Shown piece by piece: positions 9,293 to 18,357 of a stretch of DNA of 64,000 nucleotides. Numbering within the stretch: the stretch's first letter is position 1; every line of letters begins with the position of its first letter. The translations under genes were made by a program, and so were the position numbers. The notes below the pieces were generated by a model. That model was not told the DNA's origin and made no database searches. It worked only from the letters and a program-made list of their open reading frames with translations. The stretch is from Pseudomonas sp. HS6 (GTDB lineage: Bacteria; Pseudomonadota; Gammaproteobacteria; Pseudomonadales; Pseudomonadaceae), in contig NZ_CP067412.1 of assembly GCF_023375815.1 (NCBI RefSeq), positions 5,890,001 through 5,954,000 of the forward strand, in the 5' to 3' direction.

Positions 9293-10890
9293 CTCAACGG
9301 TTACTGCAACTTGATCAAGTGTCGTTCAACCTGCCCGACGGGCGCGTGCTCTTCGATCACTTGAACCACACCTTCAGTTCCAGGGCCACGGGCATCGTGG
9401 GTGCCAATGGGTGTGGCAAGTCCTTGCTCGGCCGGCTCCTCACGGGTGAACAACAGCCCACCAGTGGTATCGTTCGCCGCGAAGGGCAGGTGTACGCGGT
9501 GGCGCAGTTGCTTGAACCCGAGCGCTTTCCCTCCGTCGCCGCGCTGGCCGGGGTCGAGCCTGTTCTGGCGGCGCTGGCGCGCATTGCCCAAGGCAGCGTC
9601 GATGATGCCGACTACGCACTGGCGGTCGACCAATGGGATTGTGCCACTCGCCTTGAGGCGGAATTGCAGCAGATCGGCCTCGGTCATTTGAGTGCCGATT
9701 CTTGCACCGACACGCTGAGCGGTGGCGAGCGGCAGCGGGTGGCGCTGATGGGCGCGTGGTTATCAAGGGCCGACTGGCTGATTCTGGATGAACCCAGCAA
9801 TCATTTGGATATCGATCAGCAGCACAAGCTCGCGCAGCAAATCGAGCGCTGGCCCAATGGACTGATCCTGATCAGCCACGACCGCAGTCTTCTGGAACAC
9901 GTCAACGAAATTGTCGAGCTTTCGCCCTTGGGGCTGGCGGTGTATGGCGGCAACTACAGTCATTATTCTGCGACGCGCGAGCAAGAGCAGCAGGCGTTTC
10001 AGTCGGCATTGCAAGGCGAGCGGGCACAGGCCCGGCGTGAGCAACGTGAGATGGTCGTGCAGATGGAGCGTCAACAACGACGCAATGCTCGCGGTGACCG
10101 TCAGGCGCGTGACGGTAACCAGACCAAAATCATTACCAACGCGCAAAAGGAGCGCAGCGAAAACAGTCAGGGCAAGTTACGCCTCACTCAACAGTTGGCC
10201 CGCGAACAACAACAGCAACGTATCGCCGAGGCCCGGGCACGCTGTGCACCAGAGATCCAGCGCGTGATGTTGTCACCGGAATGCTCGGTGCCCAGAGGCA
10301 AGCTGATTGTGCAATTGATCAATGTCGTTCTGCCATTTGGCCACACGGAACCTGTCAATCTGACGCTGACTGGACCGATGCGTGTGGCGATTCTGGGTAC
10401 TAACGGCAGCGGTAAATCGACGCTATTGCAGGTCATCGCCGGAAAACTTGCCGCGCGTGCAGGGGAGGTTGTACGCAGTTGTCATGTCGGTTGGCTGGAT
10501 CAACATGCCGGACTGCAGCATCCCGAACGGACGGCGGTGCAGTGGCTTTACGAAAGTAATCCGCAACTGCCCGAAGCCGAAGCGCGAACGCGGTTGGCGC
10601 AGATGGGTATTGATGCGGATCGGGCGAAGCTCAAAACCTGTCAGTTGAGCGGCGGCGAGCGTCTGAAAATTGCCCTGGCCGCAGAGTTGTACGCGCTACG
10701 GCCACCACAATTACTGTTACTGGACGAGCCTGACAACCATCTGGACTTGCCCAGCAAAATCGCCCTCGAACAGATGCTTGATCAATACACCGGCGCGTTG
10801 ATTGTCGTTTCCCACGATCTTGCTTTTTTACAGGCGATACATCTGGATGCCGAATTCTATCTCGGCAGCGAACCGGCTTATTTGGGATAA
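9289..10890 (+). CDS. ABC-F family ATPase, two fused nucleotide-binding domains
   Basis: A soluble 533-residue protein with two ABC cassettes and no membrane segments, so it is not a transporter. Cassette 1 has GANGCGKS, LSGGERQ and LILDEPSNHLD; cassette 2 has GTNGSGKST, LSGGERLK and LLLDEPDNHLD. Between them lies a charged, Gln/Arg-rich helical linker (about residues 235-330) like the ribosome-reaching linker of ABC-F proteins. The ATG at 9289 overlaps the upstream stop (ATGA) and follows AAGGAAG. Members of this family act on ribosomes; some protect them from antibiotics. As the last gene of a polyketide operon it may give self-protection, but housekeeping ABC-F paralogues are common in Pseudomonas, so that role is inference. 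Its 3' end overlaps the convergent batD by 13 bases. Confidence 0.92.
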   Translation: MTQRLLQLDQVSFNLPDGRVLFDHLNHTFSSRATGIVGANGCGKSLLGRLLTGEQQPTSGIVRREGQVYAVAQLLEPERFPSVAALAGVEPVLAALARIAQGSVDDADYALAVDQWDCATRLEAELQQIGLGHLSADSCTDTLSGGERQRVALMGAWLSRADWLILDEPSNHLDIDQQHKLAQQIERWPNGLILISHDRSLLEHVNEIVELSPLGLAVYGGNYSHYSATREQEQQAFQSALQGERAQARREQREMVVQMERQQRRNARGDRQARDGNQTKIITNAQKERSENSQGKLRLTQQLAREQQQQRIAEARARCAPEIQRVMLSPECSVPRGKLIVQLINVVLPFGHTEPVNLTLTGPMRVAILGTNGSGKSTLLQVIAGKLAARAGEVVRSCHVGWLDQHAGLQHPERTAVQWLYESNPQLPEAEARTRLAQMGIDADRAKLKTCQLSGGERLKIALAAELYALRPPQLLLLDEPDNHLDLPSKIALEQMLDQYTGALIVVSHDLAFLQAIHLDAEFYLGSEPAYLG

Positions 10891-12518
10891 AGCGGCGGCA
10901 AGCCGCTGTCACCCACCGGATCCTGTACCCGTTCAGCGGTTGGAATTGTGCGGATTGCCCGCCAAAGATCCTCACCCTGCCAGTGCTGCCCGGTCTCGCT
11001 ATAAAGCGCGCCATTCAAACCGTCCAGGGCGTCGGACAACGGCACAAAACGCGCCGCCATGTCCGCGAGGGTTTCCGGTTGCTGACGAGCCCAGGCGTCG
11101 AGGGCCTGGCGGGTGGCGTGTGGGTCGTTGGCCTGACTGGCGCGTTTGATGTCGTCGAGCAGGGTGCGCGGGCTTGGGCCGGTTTGAGTGGCGCGCAGGA
11201 TTGCCGGTTGCCAACGGGCACGCCACCACAGACCGAAGCCGAGCAGGGTGGTGCAGGCCAGAATCAGCGTGCTGAGTTTCCACCACCACAGCGCTTCGCT
11301 GTCGGCGCCGCTGAGCGGTTGAGCGCTGCCGGCGGGGGTGTCGACTTGCAGGCTCGGGTTGTTCACCACTTGCAGGGTGCGCGCCGGCAGGCTGGTGTGT
11401 TCCAGGTGATCCTCGAAGGTGTTCCACCACACCACGTCAACGGTCGGCAGTTCGATCGAACCGCTGCGGCTCGGTACCAGCGCTTCGCGTTCTTCACGGC
11501 TGCCGATCAGGCCGCGTTCGCTGCTCTGGTTGTTGAGTACCGGCTGATCCGGATAGCGGCGCAAGCCATTGGCCTCGGTGGCGGGCAGGGCGGGCAGCTG
11601 TGAACTGGCGAGGCCTTCGACCTTGAGGGTCAGGCTGCGGGTCAGAGAGTCGCCGACCTGTGTGTGATCCGGCTCCGGGTTCCAGCTCTCGCTCAGGCTC
11701 AGGCTGCGGGCCGGCAGCCACGGCGCATCGCTCGGATACGTGATCGGTTTGGGTTTGACGGTCAGCGGGATTTCCGAGGACGTGACCCGCAGCAATTTGC
11801 CGGTTTTCGGCCCTTGGGCGGTGGGATCTTTTGCCGGCTGAGTGTCGACCAATGTGGCGCTGAAGGTCTGCGGGGTGGTGGTCAGCAAACCACTGTGCTG
11901 CGGATAGATCGCATAGCGCATCTCGATCACGCCATGCCGCACACCGTTGATGTCTTTTTCGTAGGTGCGCGTGTCGCCCAGTTGTTCGATACGCGCGTCG
12001 GCGATCTGCAACGGGGTCACGCTGCTGTCGTCGTACAGCGAAACCGAATGGTAGATGCGCAGGGTCAGGATCGCCTGGGCCTGCACGTAGACGCTGTTCT
12101 GGTCGAGGCTGGATTCGATGAACACCGGATCGAGGGCATTCTTTTCTTCGTGAACGTCGCTTTCAACCACTTGTACGGTGATTGGTTGGCTCTCGGTTTC
12201 GCCCAGTTTCAACGGTGGAATTTCCATGCTGCCGTTCTGTTTCGGCAGCAGGGTGATGATCCAGCGGGTGGTGGCGCGGTTCTCGTTGTTGAGGGTGGTC
12301 AACTGGTTGACCTGCCGCGTGCCGCGCACTTCGAACAGCGGTTCCAGCGGGGTCAGATCCGGTTTGCCGAACTGCGTGACATCGTTGGATTCGAGGGTGA
12401 GTTCGACCGTCTCGCCGGAGTTCAGGCGACTGCGATCCACACTGGCCGTCAGCCCGGCCGCCTGGGCGGTGGCCGTGCAGATCAGCAGGGGCAGCAAAAG
12501 AGCGGTGAAACGGGTCAT
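10878..12518 (-). CDS. batD: BatD-like periplasmic/membrane protein
   Basis: Last gene of the Bat operon, 546 residues. A signal peptide (MTRFTALLLPLLICTATAQA) leads into a large beta-rich periplasmic region with the BatD opening pattern (VDRSRLNSGETVELTL, then a repeated Ig-like arrangement). One membrane helix follows at about residues 418-436 (LSTLILACTTLLGFGLWW) and then a cytoplasmic tail. BatD proteins accompany MoxR ATPases and VWA proteins in an envelope complex whose biochemical task is unsettled; aerotolerance and stress survival have been proposed. The start overlaps the stop of the upstream VWA-TPR gene by four bases (ATGA), so it is translated with it. The gene ends inside the last codons of the convergent ABC-F gene. 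Confidence 0.9.
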   Translation of the reverse strand: MTRFTALLLPLLICTATAQAAGLTASVDRSRLNSGETVELTLESNDVTQFGKPDLTPLEPLFEVRGTRQVNQLTTLNNENRATTRWIITLLPKQNGSMEIPPLKLGETESQPITVQVVESDVHEEKNALDPVFIESSLDQNSVYVQAQAILTLRIYHSVSLYDDSSVTPLQIADARIEQLGDTRTYEKDINGVRHGVIEMRYAIYPQHSGLLTTTPQTFSATLVDTQPAKDPTAQGPKTGKLLRVTSSEIPLTVKPKPITYPSDAPWLPARSLSLSESWNPEPDHTQVGDSLTRSLTLKVEGLASSQLPALPATEANGLRRYPDQPVLNNQSSERGLIGSREEREALVPSRSGSIELPTVDVVWWNTFEDHLEHTSLPARTLQVVNNPSLQVDTPAGSAQPLSGADSEALWWWKLSTLILACTTLLGFGLWWRARWQPAILRATQTGPSPRTLLDDIKRASQANDPHATRQALDAWARQQPETLADMAARFVPLSDALDGLNGALYSETGQHWQGEDLWRAIRTIPTAERVQDPVGDSGLPPLYPK

Positions 12519-14251
12519 CGAGTGTTTTCCTGATCCTGATGTTGTTGCTGTTCGTACCAGAATTTGCGTCGCAGCAGTTCGCCCGGATCGTCCGGGATCT
12601 TACCCAGCCACTGTTCCAGTGCCTGGCGTTGCTCGCCTTCGAGGTTGTCCTCGCTAGGGCGCAGCGTCGGGCTGGTGTTCTGTTCTTCGTCCGGCGCGCT
12701 GTTGGGCAATTCGTTGGGACCTGGCTGCGGCGGGGTGGTCGGCGGTGGTTCGCTGGCCGACTCCGCAGGCTGGGCCTCGCTTGGCGCATCATTCTTGACC
12801 GCCGGTGGCGGCGCAGTGGCGGGCGGTGGTTCGTCGCCCGGCACGTTTTGCTGCGTCGGTTGCTTCTCGGGCTCGGTCGGCGGCGGGGTGTTTTTCTGCT
12901 TGAGCAGGTTTTCCACCAGCGCCTTGTTGGTCAGTGCCGGACGTAAGTCCGGCTGCAATTCCAGGGCCTGTTCATAGGCATCGATCGCCGCTTCCAACTC
13001 ACCGCTTTTCGCCAGTGCGTTGCCACGATTGTAGTGGGCGCGGGCATCGCTGCCTTCGGCGAAACGCTGGGCGGCGCCACTGTAGTCGCCGGCTTCGTAC
13101 AACGCCAGCCCTTGCCATTGATGATCTTCGAAGTGTTTCGCCGCCTCTGCCGGACGCTTCTGCTTGAGCAGATGCAAACCCTGCTGATCGGGGCGCAGCC
13201 ACAGGTCCTCGAAATCAAAAGCGTAGCTCGGCTGCGGCAGGCAAAACAGCAGCGGCAGGCAGAACAACCAGCCACGGCGCCCGGCGCACGCGGCGAGCAG
13301 CAACAACGGCAATAGCAACCAGTAACCCTGATCGGCCCAAGTATCGAGGCGCAGGGTCTGGCCGTCGTTGCGCAGGCTGCGCGGGCCATTGAGCAGGCCA
13401 AGGCTGCGCAGATCCGACTCATCCAACCGTGCGCTGTGGTACTCGCCGCCCACGGAATTGAGGAAGGCGCCGAGGCCGGGGCTGTCGAGTTGCGGCACGC
13501 GGATCGCACCCTGGGCGTCCTTGAGGAAACTGCCGTCCTCCTGAGCAATCGGCGCGCCCTCGGCGGTGCCGATGCCGAGCATCAACAGTTGCGCCGATTG
13601 CCCGCTCAACGCATGGCGAATGCCTTGACGTTCCTCATCGGACAGCGAAGAACCAATCAGCAGGATGCGTCCCTGACCCAGTGCGCCTTGTTCCAGCAAG
13701 GCCAGCGCCTTGCTCACCGCAAGATCGGCGCGATGGCCGCTTTCCGGCATCAGCGACGGCTTGAGGGCATCAAGCAGATTACGACTGGTCGCCAGATCAT
13801 CCGACAGCGGCACCAACGTATGAGCGCTGCCCGCGTAAACCACGATGGCGGTCTGTGCATCGCTGCGTGCTTGCAGCAGATCGAACAACTTGCGTCGGGC
13901 CTGTTCCAGACGCGTCGGCGGTGAGTCGGTGGCGAGCATTTCCGGAGTCAGTTCCAGCACCACCACTAGCGGGTCGGCGGGTTTCTGGCTGGTCTGTTCG
14001 ACGCGCTCCCAGCTCGGCCCGAGCAGCGCCAGGATCGTCAGCAGCCACGCGCCGCCCAGTGCGACCCACGGCAACTTGCTGTCGCGACCACTGCCGCCAC
14101 TGAGCAACACAGCATGGAACGCCGGCGGCAGAATCATTTGCCAGCGCCCGGCGCGTTTCTGCCGGTGCCAGAGTTGCCAGATCAGCCAGCCGAGCAGCGG
14201 CAACAACAGCAACCACCACGGACGGAACCAGTGCGGCCAGAGAGCGATCAT
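12515..14251 (-). CDS. VWA-TPR membrane protein (BatB/BatC-type fusion)
   Basis: 578 residues that combine what other bacteria split into BatB and BatC. Two N-terminal membrane helices (about 9-26 and 62-80) precede a von Willebrand A domain (about 92-270). A further hydrophobic pair (about 315-345) is followed by a TPR region (HYNRGNALAKSGELEAAIDAYEQALELQPD) and a long Pro/Glu/Gln-rich tail (about 455-530). The metal-binding DxSxS motif of VWA domains is replaced by ELTPEM, so this copy probably does not bind metal in the usual way. It overlaps both neighbours by four bases. Family placement is firm; function in the MoxR/Bat complex is known only in outline. Confidence 0.9.
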   Translation of the reverse strand: MIALWPHWFRPWWLLLLPLLGWLIWQLWHRQKRAGRWQMILPPAFHAVLLSGGSGRDSKLPWVALGGAWLLTILALLGPSWERVEQTSQKPADPLVVVLELTPEMLATDSPPTRLEQARRKLFDLLQARSDAQTAIVVYAGSAHTLVPLSDDLATSRNLLDALKPSLMPESGHRADLAVSKALALLEQGALGQGRILLIGSSLSDEERQGIRHALSGQSAQLLMLGIGTAEGAPIAQEDGSFLKDAQGAIRVPQLDSPGLGAFLNSVGGEYHSARLDESDLRSLGLLNGPRSLRNDGQTLRLDTWADQGYWLLLPLLLLAACAGRRGWLFCLPLLFCLPQPSYAFDFEDLWLRPDQQGLHLLKQKRPAEAAKHFEDHQWQGLALYEAGDYSGAAQRFAEGSDARAHYNRGNALAKSGELEAAIDAYEQALELQPDLRPALTNKALVENLLKQKNTPPPTEPEKQPTQQNVPGDEPPPATAPPPAVKNDAPSEAQPAESASEPPPTTPPQPGPNELPNSAPDEEQNTSPTLRPSEDNLEGEQRQALEQWLGKIPDDPGELLRRKFWYEQQQHQDQENTR

Positions 14252-15327
14252 CGGCGCCTCCGCAGGCGCAAACGCTTGAGGCGCTCGCGCCAGTCAGGCA
14301 GGGGGCTTTGCAGATACAGCTCCTTGGTGAACAGCCGTTGCAATGGGTTGTCCGGCCACAATTCACGGGCGACCAGCAACATGCTCAACAGCAACGCGAA
14401 TGCCAGTGGCCATTGGTACAACGCCTGGGCCGGGCGCGCCTGGGTCGGTTGCTGGGCCACCGGTTCCAGTTGGTCGAGGGTGTCCTTGATCGCTTGCAGT
14501 TCCTTGCCATCGCGGGCGCGGAAATAGCGGCCGCCGGTCGCGTCGGCAATCGCCTTGAGCGCCGGCTCGTCGAGGTCGAGAGTCGGATTACCGCCCAGCA
14601 GTGCCGTGGCGCCGCTTTCTTCGGGGTCGGCACCGATGCCGATCGGATAGATTTTCACGCCTTCATTGGCGGCCAGTCGTGCGGCCGTCAACGGATCGAT
14701 TTCGCCGCCGTTGTTGGCGCCGTCGGTGACCAGAATCAGCACGCGGCTCTGGGCCGGGCGCATGCGCAGGCGTTTCAGGGCCAGGCCGATGGCGTCGCCA
14801 ATGGCGGTGTTCTTGCCGGCGATGCCTATACGCGCTTCATCGAGCCACACGCGCACGGTCCGTCGGTCAAACGTCAGCGGCGCCTGTAGATAAGCCTGAC
14901 TACCGAACAGGATCAAACCGACCCGGTCGCCATCGCGGCTTTCCAGGAAATCACCAAGCAAATGCTGAACCAGCGACAGGCGACTGACGTCCTCGTCGTT
15001 CCATTGCATGTCGGGGAAGTCCATCGAACCGGACACGTCCACCGCCACCAGCAGATCGCGGCCGCTGGCGGCAATCGGCAACGGTTCGCCGAGCCATTGC
15101 GGGCGGGCGGCGGCGATCAGTAGAAACAGCCACAGCAGCATGAACGGTGCCTGTTGGCGCCAGGCCGGCAGATTGGCCCGGGCACGGCGGCGGGCGAGGC
15201 CCTCGAGGTCTCCGAGGAAACTCACTTTCAATGCCGGTTCGCCGCTGTCGGCCACCGGCAGCACAAGGCGCATCAACCACGGCAGTGGCAACAGCACAAA
15301 GATCCACGGCCAGGCGAATTCAAACAT
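14248..15327 (-). CDS. VWA-domain membrane protein (BatA-type)
   Basis: 359 residues: two N-terminal membrane helices (about 5-20 and 60-75), a von Willebrand A domain with an intact MIDAS motif (DVSGSM near residue 93, then the Thr and Asp of the VTDGANNGGE segment) and a C-terminal helix (about 310-325). The intact metal site contrasts with the degenerate one in the adjacent VWA-TPR protein, so this is probably the ligand-binding partner. The start overlaps the upstream DUF4381 gene by eight bases and the stop overlaps the next gene by four, giving a compact operon. VWA proteins of this kind are linked to MoxR AAA ATPases, which are thought to act as chaperones that load metal or assemble complexes (family knowledge). 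Confidence 0.92.
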   Translation of the reverse strand: MFEFAWPWIFVLLPLPWLMRLVLPVADSGEPALKVSFLGDLEGLARRRARANLPAWRQQAPFMLLWLFLLIAAARPQWLGEPLPIAASGRDLLVAVDVSGSMDFPDMQWNDEDVSRLSLVQHLLGDFLESRDGDRVGLILFGSQAYLQAPLTFDRRTVRVWLDEARIGIAGKNTAIGDAIGLALKRLRMRPAQSRVLILVTDGANNGGEIDPLTAARLAANEGVKIYPIGIGADPEESGATALLGGNPTLDLDEPALKAIADATGGRYFRARDGKELQAIKDTLDQLEPVAQQPTQARPAQALYQWPLAFALLLSMLLVARELWPDNPLQRLFTKELYLQSPLPDWRERLKRLRLRRRR

Positions 15328-15817
15328 GCTTGCGGATCCACGTGTCGACGGCTTGCGTCAGGCCGGCGATGGCCTTGTCGTCGAGTTTGCACTCGGGTTT
15401 GTACGCGCCTTCGACCAGCACCATCCAGCGTGTCAGGCCGGCGGCGGGGCAGCGGTTGTCGAGAAACGCCAGCCATTTGCGCCCATTCAGCGTGTGACTC
15501 TGGCTGTAGGGATAATGGTTGCGGCACAGGCGTTTGAGCAAGCCGTTGAGCTGTTGCAGCCAAGCGCCGGCCGGGGCGCCGTCGTAGGGTTTTGCCATTT
15601 GCGCCAGCTCGGCGAGTGCGGCGATGCGCACCGGATCGAGCGGGATTTCGGCGCGCACGACGGGTTTCTTCTTGATTGGAATGAAACGGCGCAGACGCCA
15701 CAGCACGACGCCGATCAGCGGCAGTAACAGAAGCAGCAGCCACCAGCCCGGCGCCGGCGGCCAGAAGGCAATCGGTGGCGGGGAAATCAGCGGTTGCAGT
15801 TGTTCGAGGCCGTTCAT
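15320..15817 (-). CDS. DUF4381 membrane protein of the MoxR/Bat operon
   Basis: 165 residues with a single strong membrane helix near the N-terminus (about 24-44, GWWLLLLLLPLIGVVLW), preceded by a short Pro-rich segment (LISPPPIAFWPPAPG). The rest is a soluble, probably cytoplasmic, alpha-helical domain with the repeated LxxLNGLLKRL and WLxFLD patterns seen in DUF4381. It sits between DUF58 and VWA genes with ATGA overlap on its start side, the usual place for this family. No enzymatic motif is visible; it is probably a structural part of the complex. Confidence 0.88.
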   Translation of the reverse strand: MNGLEQLQPLISPPPIAFWPPAPGWWLLLLLLPLIGVVLWRLRRFIPIKKKPVVRAEIPLDPVRIAALAELAQMAKPYDGAPAGAWLQQLNGLLKRLCRNHYPYSQSHTLNGRKWLAFLDNRCPAAGLTRWMVLVEGAYKPECKLDDKAIAGLTQAVDTWIRKHV

Positions 15818-16758
15818 CGAACTTTCCCCGGACGCTGCGGGTTGAGGAACTCGCGCATCTGCTCGACCATTTCGCTCTGGGTGCTCAACGGCATCAGCAA
15901 CACCCGCAGTTTCTGCGCGAGCAGTTCCCAGCGGGCGATGCGCGCTTCGGCCTGGGCGCGATAGGTCTGGCGCAGGTCGAAGTTGAGGGTGTCGAGTTCC
16001 AGTTGCGCGCCGCGTTCAGCGAATCTCAGCAGTCCGGCGGCGGGCAGGGCGTGATCCAGTGGATCGGACAGTGGCAGCATCAGCAGGTCGCAATGGCGCG
16101 ACAGCAGGCTCAGTTGTTGCTCGGCGCTGTCGCTCAGGGCGCGTTCGTCACAGATCACGATCACCAGACTGCCCGGCCGCAACACTTCACGGGCCCGGCG
16201 CAACGCCACGCCAAATGCATCGCGATCCGGCTCCCGCTCGCTGTGCAGCGACTGATTGACCTTCACCAGCCGATTGAGCAGTTGCAACAGGCTCTGCTTG
16301 CTGCGGCGCGGTTTGATTTCGTAATGCTCGTTGTCGCCGAACACCAGTCCGCCGACCCGATCGTTGTGGCCCAGCGCGGCCCAGCCAATCAGCGCCGCCG
16401 CCTGCGCCGCGAGCACCGATTTGAACATTAACCCGGAACCGAAGAACAGCCGCGTGCTTTGCTCGACCATGATGAAGATCGGCCGTTCGCGTTCTTCATG
16501 GAACAGCTTGGTGTGCGGTTCCTGAGTCCGTGCGGTCACGCGCCAATCGATGGTGCGCACGTCGTCGCCGGCCTGATAGACCCGGACCTGATCGAAGTCC
16601 ACGCCACGCCCGCGAAATTTGGAGTGGTGCAGGCCGATCAGCGGGCTGCGCTGGCTCGGCGTGGAAAACAGCTGCACTTCGCGTACGCGGTGACGCATCT
16701 CGATCAGCTCGGAGAGGCTGACGCGAATACCCGGTTCGGACGGCAGGGAGGCGTTCAT
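15814..16758 (-). CDS. DUF58 protein of the MoxR/Bat operon
   Basis: A DUF58 protein of 314 residues if translation starts at the ATG at 16758, five bases after the moxR stop. An in-frame extension upstream exists but would run back into moxR and has no family match, so the shorter start is chosen. The family signature lies at about 46-90 (FRGRGVDFDQVRVYQAGDD followed by RTIDWRVTARTQ and FHEERER), and a VWA-like fold follows (IMVEQS, then LVIVICDERALSD). DUF58 proteins almost always accompany MoxR ATPases. Exact activity is unknown. Overlap of the stop with the next start (ATGA) shows coupled translation. Confidence 0.9.
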   Translation of the reverse strand: MNASLPSEPGIRVSLSELIEMRHRVREVQLFSTPSQRSPLIGLHHSKFRGRGVDFDQVRVYQAGDDVRTIDWRVTARTQEPHTKLFHEERERPIFIMVEQSTRLFFGSGLMFKSVLAAQAAALIGWAALGHNDRVGGLVFGDNEHYEIKPRRSKQSLLQLLNRLVKVNQSLHSEREPDRDAFGVALRRAREVLRPGSLVIVICDERALSDSAEQQLSLLSRHCDLLMLPLSDPLDHALPAAGLLRFAERGAQLELDTLNFDLRQTYRAQAEARIARWELLAQKLRVLLMPLSTQSEMVEQMREFLNPQRPGKVR

Positions 16759-16763
16759 CGGGG

Positions 16764-17723
16764 TCAAGCGACGGCTACGACGTCGAGAATCCGCTGCACC
16801 ACCCGATCCTGGTCGATGCCAGCGGCTTCGGCCTCGAATGACAGGATGATGCGGTGACGCAACACGTCGAACAGCACAGCCTGGATGTCTTCCGGGCTGA
16901 CGAAGTCGCGACCGGCCAGCCAGGCGTGGGCGCGGGCGCAGCGGTCGAGGGCGATCGAACCACGCGGGCTGGCACCGTAGGCAATCCACTCGGCCATTTC
17001 CGGGTCGAATTTGGCCGGGTTGCGCGTGGCCATGACCAATTGCACGAGGTATTCCTCCACGGCGTCCGCCATGTACAGACCGAGGATTTCCTTGCGTGCG
17101 GCGAAGATAGCTTGCTGGCTGACCCGTCGCTCGGGCTTGGTCTCGCCATTCAGGGCTTCACCCCGGGCCTGTTGCAGGATCCGGCGTTCGACGGCGGCGT
17201 CTGGGAAACCGATTTTTACGTGCATCAGGAAGCGGTCGAGCTGCGCTTCGGGTAGCGGATAAGTGCCTTCCTGCTCGATCGGGTTCTGCGTGGCCATCAC
17301 CAGAAACAGCGGCGACAGCTCGTAGGTGCTGCGCCCGACACTGACCTGGCGCTCGGCCATGGCTTCGAGTAGCGCCGACTGGACCTTGGCCGGGGCACGG
17401 TTGATTTCGTCCGCCAGCACCAGGTTGTGGAAGATCGGGCCTTGCTGGAACACGAAGCTGCCGGTTTCCGGGCGATAGATCTCGGTGCCGGTGATGTCGG
17501 CGGGCAGCAGGTCCGGGGTGAACTGAATGCGATGGAACTGGGCTTCGATGCCTTCGGCGAGCTCTTTGATCGCTTTGGTCTTGGCCAGACCCGGAGCGCC
17601 CTCGACCAGCATGTGGCCGTCGGCGAGCAGGGCGATGAGCAAGCGCTCGATGAGTTTTTCCTGGCCGAGAATCTGCGTTGAAAGAAAGGTTCGCAGCGCC
17701 AGCAGCGCTTCACGATGTTCCAT
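16764..17723 (-). CDS. moxR: MoxR-family AAA+ ATPase
   Basis: First gene of the Bat operon, 319 residues. It shows Walker A (GAPGLAKT, about residue 40), Walker B (LVLADEIN, about 103), the MoxR-type sensor stretch (MATQNPIEQEGTYPLPEAQLDRF, given here in parts: MATQNPIEQEG then PEAQLDRF) and a helical lid with SPRGS. MoxR proteins are ATP-driven chaperones that act with VWA proteins; here the partners are the five genes downstream. The ATG at 17723 follows an AGGA site. The upstream region (17724-18003) holds a REPIN but no evident promoter consensus that I could fix. In P. aeruginosa the same ATPase lies beside gdhB, as here. Confidence 0.94.
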   Translation of the reverse strand: MEHREALLALRTFLSTQILGQEKLIERLLIALLADGHMLVEGAPGLAKTKAIKELAEGIEAQFHRIQFTPDLLPADITGTEIYRPETGSFVFQQGPIFHNLVLADEINRAPAKVQSALLEAMAERQVSVGRSTYELSPLFLVMATQNPIEQEGTYPLPEAQLDRFLMHVKIGFPDAAVERRILQQARGEALNGETKPERRVSQQAIFAARKEILGLYMADAVEEYLVQLVMATRNPAKFDPEMAEWIAYGASPRGSIALDRCARAHAWLAGRDFVSPEDIQAVLFDVLRHRIILSFEAEAAGIDQDRVVQRILDVVAVA

Positions 17724-17896
17724 CGATGACTGTTCCTGGAAAGGGTGGCCACAGGCGTTCGGATAACGCCGGGGCTGGGGGCGTTACTTTAATCCATCGC
17801 AGGGGGTGGCGACTAACGGCATTTTGCGCAAAGTACGGGAAATGACCGGGGGATTTGTTGGAATTTTGTAGACAGGGAAAGTTGGGGTACCAGTTC

Positions 17897-17990
17897 CGGC
17901 CCTATCGCAGGCAAGCCAGCTCCCACATTGACCGCGTTCTGTCTGTATTACGCGTTCCCCTGTGGTAGCTGGCTTGCCTGCGATGAGGCC
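17897..17990. repeat. REPIN: inverted pair of REP sequences
   Basis: Two REP-type sequences face each other: CCTATCGCAGGCAAGCCAGC at about 17900 and its counterpart GCTGGCTTGCCTGCGATGAG at about 17968, with about 35 bases between. The right arm has TGTGGTAGC where most copies read TGTGGGAGC. Such pairs are non-autonomous mobile palindromes spread by RAYT transposases in Pseudomonas. It lies between the moxR promoter side and the end of the small acidic gene. Confidence 0.85.
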
Positions 17991-18003
17991 AGTGCAGACA
18001 CCA

Positions 18004-18357
18004 TCAAATCTGGCTGATAAAGGTGCCAGTACCATCAAGAATGTTCTTCAGGGTTTCCTCGACCTCGGCCAGATCCACCATGTCCGGGTTGTAGGTGATT
18101 TCCAGCACATCATCACCATTCAACGCATCGGCATCCGCTGCGGCGATTTCGATTTTCAGCAAGGTCTTGGTCAGAGTGACTTTAACGCCATCGAGGGTGG
18201 ACGGCTCGCCATCCAGCGTGATCTCCAGCTCATCCTCGTCCGGGTAGCGGCTCATCAGAAACATGTCGCCCTTGTCGCTGTGGCAGCAGAGCATAGCCAT
18301 GTTGTCTTCTTCGTCGTCGCACGGGTTGACGATCAAAAGGGCGGTGGTCATTTGCAT
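18004..18357 (-). CDS. Small acidic conserved protein beside gdhB
   Basis: 117 residues, strongly acidic (runs such as DDEED, PDEDELE and AAADADAL), with no signal peptide and no membrane segment. I do not recognise a named domain. The start at 18357 (MQMTTAL) has an AGGAA site seven bases upstream; a second ATG at 18351 is also possible. In P. aeruginosa a hypothetical gene occupies the same spot between gdhB and the moxR operon, so it is probably conserved across the genus (synteny from memory). It is transcribed away from gdhB and towards moxR. Function unknown. Confidence 0.8.
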   Translation of the reverse strand: MQMTTALLIVNPCDDEEDNMAMLCCHSDKGDMFLMSRYPDEDELEITLDGEPSTLDGVKVTLTKTLLKIEIAAADADALNGDDVLEITYNPDMVDLAEVEETLKNILDGTGTFISQI

